Shown: positions 10,959 through 15,218 of the stretch, piece after piece
Layout: the number at the start of each line of letters is the position of its first letter
Position numbering within the stretch: position 1 is the stretch's first letter
Assembly (NCBI GenBank): GCA_964293815.1
Contig: CAXYYC010000036.1
Coordinates: forward strand, 1-15,218
DNA from: CTSOIL-112 sp964293815
GTDB lineage: Bacteria > Pseudomonadota > Gammaproteobacteria > Burkholderiales > Burkholderiaceae
Direction: 5' to 3'
Length of the DNA stretch: 15,218 nt
Translations under genes and position numbers: made by a program
The notes under the pieces: model-generated
What the model was told of the DNA's origin: nothing
Database searches by the model: none
What the model saw: only the letters and a program-made list of their open reading frames with translations

Positions 10959-12428
10959 ATGGGAAAAATCACCGGATTTTTAGAACAAGAGCGCATCAGC
11001 CCGAGCTACGATGCGCCTGAGAGCCGAGTTCAACACTACAAAGAATTCGTGCATATTTTGAAGGACGAAGACGCAGGCAAACAAGGTTCGCGCTGCATGG
11101 ATTGCGGCATTCCGTTTTGTCACAACGGTTGCCCGATCAACAACATCATCCCCGATTTTAACGACTTGGTGTACAAACAGGACTGGGAAACCGCGATCAA
11201 AGTATTGTCGCTGACCAACAACTTCCCTGAGTTCACGGGGCGCATTTGCCCCGCGCCGTGCGAGGCTGCCTGTACGCTGAACATCAACGGCGACGCGGTT
11301 GGTATCAAATCGATTGAGCAAGCAATCATCGAAAAAGCCTACGCCAACGACTGGATTCAACCGCGCATCCCTGCGCTGAAAACCGGCAAAAAGGTTGCGG
11401 TGGTGGGCTCGGGACCTGCGGGCTTGGCGGCGGCGCAGCAATTGGCGCGCGCGGGTCACGACGTGACCTTGTTTGAGAAAAACTCGCGCATTGGCGGCTT
11501 GTTGCGTTACGGCATTCCTGATTTTAAACTTGAAAAACACATCATTGACCGCCGCATGGCGCAGATGGCGGCGGAAGGTGTGACCTTCAAAACCAACACC
11601 ACCGTCGGCAGTCAAGAATTCGTCAAAGGCGTGGCCAACACCGCGCAGGAATTCATCTCGCCGGAGGAACTGAAAGCACAATTTGACGCCGTGGTCTTAT
11701 CCATCGGCTCGGAAACGCCGCGTGATTTGCCCGTACCGGGACGCGAACTCAAAGGCGTGCATTTCGCGCTCGAATGGCTGATTGCACAAAACCATGAAGT
11801 CGCGGGTGACGCGAACAATCCGATCAATGCCAAAGGCAAACACGTCGTGGTTATTGGCGGCGGCGACACCGGCGCCGACTGTGTGGGTACGGCCAACCGC
11901 CACGGCGCCGCCAGCGTGACTCAGATCGAAGTGATGCCGAGACCGGCGGAAGTCGAGGATAAAACCGCGACCAGCGTCTGGCCGTATTGGCCGATCAAGC
12001 TGCGCACCTCCACCAGCCACGATGAAGGCTGTATCCGTGACTGGGCGATTGGTACACAATCCTTTGAAGGTGCCAATGGTCAGGTGGAAAAACTCAACGC
12101 CGTGCGTGTGGAATTCAAAGACGGCAAGATGAATGAAGTCGCTGGTAGCGAGTTTGAAATCAAAGCCGACTTGGTTTTGTTGGCCATGGGTTTTGTACAC
12201 CCGATGCAATCGGTATTGGACGCATTCGGCGTAGACAAAGACGCGCGCAATAACGCGGCGGCGGCAACCGAAGGTGATAAAGCCTACGCAACCAATGTCG
12301 AGGGCGTGTTCGTCGCCGGTGACGTGCGTCGCGGTCAATCGCTGGTGGTATGGGCGATTCGCGAAGGCCGTCAGGCCGCACGTGAGGTTGATATGTATTT
12401 GATGGGCGCGAGCAATTTGGCGCGCTAA
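10959..12428 (+). CDS. gltD: Glutamate synthase (NADPH) small subunit
   Basis: A 489-residue beta subunit of glutamate synthase. It takes electrons from NADPH through FAD and passes them by Fe-S clusters to the FMN of GltB. The N-terminal part has two cysteine clusters, C46/C49/C54/C58 and C97/C101/C105, matching the 4Fe-4S-binding region of the family. The FAD-binding dinucleotide fold is VVGSGPAG (148-155) and the NADPH-binding fold is VIGGGDTG (298-305). GVFVAGDVRRGQSLVVWAIREGR near the end is the second FAD contact typical of the GltD/dihydropyrimidine dehydrogenase group. The start ATG has AAGGA (10948-10952) six bases upstream. It lies 37 bases after gltB, in the same operon. Confidence 0.97.
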   Translation: MGKITGFLEQERISPSYDAPESRVQHYKEFVHILKDEDAGKQGSRCMDCGIPFCHNGCPINNIIPDFNDLVYKQDWETAIKVLSLTNNFPEFTGRICPAPCEAACTLNINGDAVGIKSIEQAIIEKAYANDWIQPRIPALKTGKKVAVVGSGPAGLAAAQQLARAGHDVTLFEKNSRIGGLLRYGIPDFKLEKHIIDRRMAQMAAEGVTFKTNTTVGSQEFVKGVANTAQEFISPEELKAQFDAVVLSIGSETPRDLPVPGRELKGVHFALEWLIAQNHEVAGDANNPINAKGKHVVVIGGGDTGADCVGTANRHGAASVTQIEVMPRPAEVEDKTATSVWPYWPIKLRTSTSHDEGCIRDWAIGTQSFEGANGQVEKLNAVRVEFKDGKMNEVAGSEFEIKADLVLLAMGFVHPMQSVLDAFGVDKDARNNAAAATEGDKAYATNVEGVFVAGDVRRGQSLVVWAIREGRQAAREVDMYLMGASNLAR

Positions 12429-12578
12429 ACAACCGCAGACAGAATAACGCAGTTTTTTCACCACATTGTGGCGAAAACCCCGCGCAAATCGCGACGCAGT
12501 AAGTTGGCTGTAAAAAAAGGCGCGTAGTCTGTGAGGTGTGGGGCGAGTTTGGCTCCGAACTGTTGCTTTGTGTGATTT

Positions 12579-12606
12579 GGGTCGCCTTCGGGCGGCCTCT
12601 TTTTTT
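12579..12606 (+). terminator. Rho-independent terminator with UUCG loop after gltD
   Basis: GGTCGCC (12580-12586) pairs with GGCGGCC (12591-12597), with one G-U pair, around the very stable loop TTCG (12587-12590). A run of seven T follows (12600-12606). It lies 150 bases past the gltD stop, unusually far for a simple operon end. Confidence 0.85.
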
Positions 12607-12694
12607 GCTCAAAATGATGTGAATCATCGCTGTTGACTGCGCCCTATGGCGTTGAGACAAGATCACTGAGGTCATAAAATAAATTCCGCTTGCG

Positions 12695-12724
12695 TCAACG
12701 CATTTTCATGAACTGAGTTATACT
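12695..12724 (+). promoter_or_regulatory. Candidate promoter for lemA
   Basis: A good -10, TATACT (12719-12724), with a poor -35, TCAACG (12695-12700), at an 18-base spacing. The start would be near 12731, giving a leader of about 97 bases. The upstream terminator makes some promoter here likely. Confidence 0.4.
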
Positions 12725-12827
12725 GCTCCGCGAAGTGAAAAGTGGCGACAGTCAGGGTTTTGCGTACATGGCGCCACGATCGTCATCGAGTTTTTTGTGA
12801 ATATATTATCCAGTAAGGAGTCGCGAA

Positions 12828-13454
12828 ATGCGTTCATTATTATCAGCAGTGATTGTTGCAGCCACGGTGTTGTTGTCCGGTTGCGGTTATAACACCATGC
12901 AGGCGCAGGACGAAGGCGTTAAAGCCAAATGGTCCGAAGTCATCAACCAGTATCAACGTCGTGCGGAATTGATTCCAAACGTGGTGAAAACGGCTGAAGC
13001 GGAAGCCAATTTTGAGAAAAGCGTGTTGACCGAAGTCACCCAAGCGCGAGCATCGGTTGCGGGCATGAAGGTGACGCCGGAGTTGATTAACGATCCGGTG
13101 GCATTCCAAAAATTCATCGCCGCACAAAACCAATTGCAAGGTGCCTTGTCGCGTCTGTTGGTGGTGTCGGAAAATTATCCAAACTTGAAATCCAATGTGG
13201 CGTTCCAAGAGGTGCGCGCGCAATTGGAAGGCACGGAAAACCGCATCGCCGTGGCGCGTAAAAATTACATTGACAGCGTGCAACAGTACAACACCACGCT
13301 GCGCACCTTCCCGAATAATTTGACCGCAATGGTGTTGGGTTACAAACCAAAAGCCAACTACACTGTGGCCAACGAAGCGGAAATCAGTACCGCGCCGAAA
13401 GTAGAATTCAACGTGGGCGGCGCTTCCGGTGCAACCCCTGCGCCGAAACAATAA
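12828..13454 (+). CDS. lemA: LemA family lipoprotein
   Basis: A 208-residue LemA-family protein. It begins with a lipoprotein signal (MRSLL, hydrophobic core, lipobox LSGC at 16-19, lipidated Cys19), so it should be anchored in a membrane facing the periplasm. The family hallmark is VKAKWSEVINQYQRRAELIP (31-50) followed by NVVKTAE. The rest is helical, with NPVAFQKF-like and FQEVRAQLEGTENRIAVARK segments, and ends in NYTVANEAEISTAPKVEF. The Ala/Gly/Pro-rich C-terminal tail looks flexible. The biochemical role of LemA proteins is not well established. The start ATG has AAGGAG (12815-12820) seven bases upstream. Two TPM-domain genes follow, a common arrangement for the family. Confidence 0.95.
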   Translation: MRSLLSAVIVAATVLLSGCGYNTMQAQDEGVKAKWSEVINQYQRRAELIPNVVKTAEAEANFEKSVLTEVTQARASVAGMKVTPELINDPVAFQKFIAAQNQLQGALSRLLVVSENYPNLKSNVAFQEVRAQLEGTENRIAVARKNYIDSVQQYNTTLRTFPNNLTAMVLGYKPKANYTVANEAEISTAPKVEFNVGGASGATPAPKQ

Positions 13455-13468
13455 TCAGGTTCACGTCT

Positions 13469-13518
13469 CTTGTGGCGCATGGCTCTGCTCCGACGGGGCA
13501 AAGTTGATGCGCCATGAG
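13469..13518 (+). repeat. Long nested hairpin between lemA and the TPM gene
   Basis: TGGCGCAT (13473-13480) pairs perfectly with ATGCGCCA (13507-13514), extended outward by four more pairs, two of them G-U. Inside the loop, TGCTCC (13486-13491) pairs with GGGGCA (13495-13500). No U-run follows, so it is not a standard terminator. It may protect the lemA mRNA 3' end or reduce read-through into the next gene. Confidence 0.6.
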
Positions 13519-13540
13519 TTGATAGGAACATTGGGTTTTC

Positions 13541-14545
13541 ATGTACTTCCACGCGATACGGCACACGATGAAGTTTAGCCCCACCACACTGCGAAACTTG
13601 AAACACTGGTTTCTAAGCCTGCTCACCTTGCTGGCGCTGAACAGCGTGTTTTCAGGCTTTGCGCAAGCGCAACAAGGCTTGCAAGCGATTCCGCCATTGA
13701 CCAAATTGGTGGTCGATCAGGCGGATATTCTGTCGCCGACCGAGGAAGAGGTGCTGTGGCAAAAACTGCTGGCGTTTGACAAAGCCAAAGGCAGTCAGAT
13801 TGCCGTCATCACCGTCCCCACCACTGCACCCGAAGATATTTTCAGCTACTCGCAACGTGCCGCCGAGACCTACAAACTCGGCCGAAAAGGTGTGGGTGAC
13901 GGCGTTTTGGTGGTGGTGGCTGCGAATGATCGTAAGGTTTGGATTTATGTCATGCGCCACCTCGAAGGTGCGATTCCCGATGTGATCGCCAAACGGGTGA
14001 TCAATGAATACATCACTCCCGCGTTCAAACAAGGGCAATACGCTGCCGGTTTGGATGCCGGTACAGGCCAATTGATGAAACTCATCGAGGGCGAGCAATT
14101 GCCCGCGCCAGGGGCTAATGCCGCTAATCAGCAGGCAGAGCAAGTTGGCTTGATGGATATACTGATTCTGATTGGCGCTTTGGCCATCATCGGCTCAGGC
14201 ATTGCCGGTGCGACCAGTCGTTGGCTCGTTGCGCCGCCCGCAGGTGGGATTGCTGGGTTGATCGCATACAGTATGACCGCCATTTTGGGCTGGGGTTTGC
14301 TGGCTGGCGCGGCGGTATTTGTGTTCATCCTGATTTTTGGCGGTCGTTCGTATCAAATGGCGACACAGCGTTCATCGAATAATCATCGCAACAATGATAT
14401 TTTCTGGGGCGGCGGTTTCGGTGGTGGTTGGGGCGGTGGCTCAGGCGGCTGGGGTGGTGGTTCTGGCGGCGGCTTTGGCGGCGGCTGGGGTGGCTCCGGC
14501 GGTGGTGGCGATGCCGGTGGTGGTGGCGCAGGAGGGAGTTGGTAA
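13541..14545 (+). CDS. TPM-domain membrane protein with glycine-rich tail (YgcG-like)
   Basis: A 334-residue protein of the TPM-domain family. A basic N-terminus and hydrophobic segment (about 23-41) end in AQA, a likely signal-peptidase site after residue 43. The TPM domain (about 55-182) shows LVVDQADILSPTEEE, GVGDGVLVVVAANDRKVWI and the closing AFKQGQYAAGL. Hydrophobic segments at about 204-224 and 229-268 should span the membrane. The last 45 residues are almost all Gly with Trp, Phe and Ser, ending AGGSW, a tail common in this family. Related TPM domains have been linked to phosphatase activity and photosystem repair in plants, and the bacterial role is open. The start is uncertain: the ATG at 13541 has AGGA 13 bases upstream, and the ATG at 13568 also gives a signal peptide but no ribosome site. 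Confidence 0.88.
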   Translation: MYFHAIRHTMKFSPTTLRNLKHWFLSLLTLLALNSVFSGFAQAQQGLQAIPPLTKLVVDQADILSPTEEEVLWQKLLAFDKAKGSQIAVITVPTTAPEDIFSYSQRAAETYKLGRKGVGDGVLVVVAANDRKVWIYVMRHLEGAIPDVIAKRVINEYITPAFKQGQYAAGLDAGTGQLMKLIEGEQLPAPGANAANQQAEQVGLMDILILIGALAIIGSGIAGATSRWLVAPPAGGIAGLIAYSMTAILGWGLLAGAAVFVFILIFGGRSYQMATQRSSNNHRNNDIFWGGGFGGGWGGGSGGWGGGSGGGFGGGWGGSGGGGDAGGGGAGGSW

Positions 14546-15084
14546 TGAAGGCATTTACACCATTGGATTTATCGCTCTGGGCGCAGATCAAGCGCGTTTT
14601 GCGTCACTGGTTCACTTTCTCGTGGCAAGTTAAATCTATGCTCAGTGAGGCTGAACGTGACGCGATTGCCGAGCGCATTGAACAGTCTGAAAAAAATCAT
14701 ACGGCGGAAATCGCAGTGGCGATTGAATCGCGTTTACCGTGGTCGTATCTGTCGCGTCGCGCACGGGCGCGTGAGCGCGCTTGGGGCGTGTTTGGCAAAA
14801 TGCAGGTCTGGGATACGCCACAAAATAACGGTGTGTTGATTTATTTGCTGTACGCTGACAAACGTATTGAAATCGTTGCGGATCGTGCGCTGGCACAGGT
14901 CATCGAGCAGGCGCAGTGGGATGCATGGGTACATGCGCTGTATGAGCATGCGCACAGCCAAACGTGGGGCGATGGCTTGCTGCAAGTGATTGGCGAAATG
15001 GATGGTTTGTTGTGCGAATATTTCCCTCAAACCGATGCTTATAGCGATGATAATCGTGCGAGTAATCGTCCCGCGATTTTATAA
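14545..15084 (+). CDS. Short TPM-domain protein
   Basis: A 179-residue second TPM-domain protein. The domain covers about residues 33-160: LSEAERDAIAERIEQSEKNH, AEIAVAIESRLPWSYL, VWDTPQNNGVLIYLLYADKR, IEIVADRALAQVI and GDGLLQVIGEMDGLL, with the usual alternating strand and helix layout. There is no signal peptide or clear membrane span, although residues 18-32 are basic and aromatic and may touch the membrane. The ATG overlaps the previous stop as TAATG (14543-14547), and AGGAGGGAG lies upstream inside the Gly-coding run, so the two genes are translationally coupled. It probably works with its neighbour and LemA, but I cannot state a reaction. Confidence 0.88.
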   Translation: MKAFTPLDLSLWAQIKRVLRHWFTFSWQVKSMLSEAERDAIAERIEQSEKNHTAEIAVAIESRLPWSYLSRRARARERAWGVFGKMQVWDTPQNNGVLIYLLYADKRIEIVADRALAQVIEQAQWDAWVHALYEHAHSQTWGDGLLQVIGEMDGLLCEYFPQTDAYSDDNRASNRPAIL

Positions 15085-15085
15085 A

Positions 15086-15107
15086 AAACACAAATGTGTT
15101 TGTTTTT
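15086..15107 (+). terminator. Weak AT-rich terminator after the TPM genes
   Basis: AAACAC (15086-15091) pairs with GTGTTT (15096-15101) around a 4-base loop, followed by TGTTTTT. The stem has few G-C pairs and begins just after the TAA stop, so termination may be partial. Confidence 0.45.
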
Positions 15108-15128
15108 ATCCAGAATACGCAGAAAAAC

Positions 15129-15157
15129 TTGCAAACAAATAATAGAACACATATAAT
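15129..15157 (+). promoter_or_regulatory. Promoter of the tRNA-Pro gene
   Basis: TTGCAA (15129-15134), a 17-base spacer, and a perfect TATAAT (15152-15157). The start point would be near 15164, only about three bases before the tRNA 5' end, so the tRNA seems to have its own strong promoter. Confidence 0.8.
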
Positions 15158-15166
15158 CTCACTTCT

Positions 15167-15218
<52 letters not shown>

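Larger units (their letters stand above)
12429..12827 (+). other. Noncoding region between gltD and lemA
   Basis: About 400 bases with no credible gene. From left to right it holds: a hairpin at 12455-12477 just past the gltD stop (TTTTC-A-CCAC against GTGG-C-GAAAA, one mismatch in the plus-strand RNA, a G-U pair on the minus strand); about 100 bases with a small stem at 12548-12561; the terminator at 12579-12606; a candidate lemA promoter near 12695-12724; and a 6-bp inverted repeat in the lemA leader (GTGGCG 12742-12747, CGCCAC 12772-12777). The first half is either a long gltBD 3' untranslated region or a small RNA gene. Confidence 0.5.

Noticed and set aside
11697..12464. 255-residue minus-strand open frame over gltD
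   Set aside because: Antisense to the conserved GltD NADPH-binding region, with no domain features of its own.
14404..14542. Tandem repeat or unusual element in the GGT/GGC-rich run
   Set aside because: It encodes the glycine-rich tail usual for TPM proteins of this family; the repetition follows from the protein sequence.
14428..14544. Arg/Trp-rich N-terminal extension of the short TPM protein
   Set aside because: It is a frame-shifted reading of the neighbouring Gly-rich repeat; the TAATG overlap and upstream AGGAGGGAG support the start at 14545.

Overview
The window looks like chromosomal DNA from a Gram-negative proteobacterium, probably a betaproteobacterium of the Burkholderiales type. 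This is an inference from gene content and order: a monothiol glutaredoxin followed directly by ubiX, a GatCAB amidotransferase operon, large- and small-subunit NADPH-type glutamate synthase, and lemA with TPM-domain partners. GC content is moderate and coding density is high. Almost everything is housekeeping, and I see no phage, CRISPR, toxin or defence genes.

Layout. Positions 1-218 hold no convincing gene. They contain two palindromes and an open frame running in from the left edge that might be the tail of a transposase. From about 5800 down to 219 all genes are on the minus strand. In transcription order they are grxD, ubiX, a small SAM-dependent O-methyltransferase, gatC, gatA, a small cysteine-rich lipoprotein gene, and gatB, ending in a strong hairpin terminator at 219-250. 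The lipoprotein gene sits between gatA and gatB and overlaps gatA by the ATGA arrangement.

A divergent intergenic region (5759-6178) separates these from the plus-strand half. It carries a promoter facing grxD and a very good sigma70-type promoter facing gltB, with AT-rich repeated motifs overlapping the latter. gltB and gltD follow as a two-gene operon encoding the two subunits of glutamate synthase. About 400 bases of noncoding DNA follow gltD, including a UUCG-loop terminator at 12579-12606.

Next comes lemA (lipoprotein), then two TPM-domain genes that overlap by one base (TAATG). The first TPM protein is secreted or membrane-bound with a glycine-rich tail, and the second is short with no obvious signal peptide. 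The window ends inside a tRNA-Pro(TGG) gene that has its own near-consensus promoter.

How the genes work together: GatCAB uses glutamine to amidate misacylated tRNA, and GltBD uses glutamine and 2-oxoglutarate to make glutamate, so both lie in glutamine/glutamate metabolism. GrxD (Fe-S and redox) and UbiX (prenylated FMN for ubiquinone synthesis) are a separate housekeeping pair. The items most worth following up are the six-cysteine lipoprotein built into the gatCAB operon, the repeated operator-like motifs at the gltBD promoter, the long nested hairpin between lemA and its TPM partner, and the untranslated stretch after gltD.
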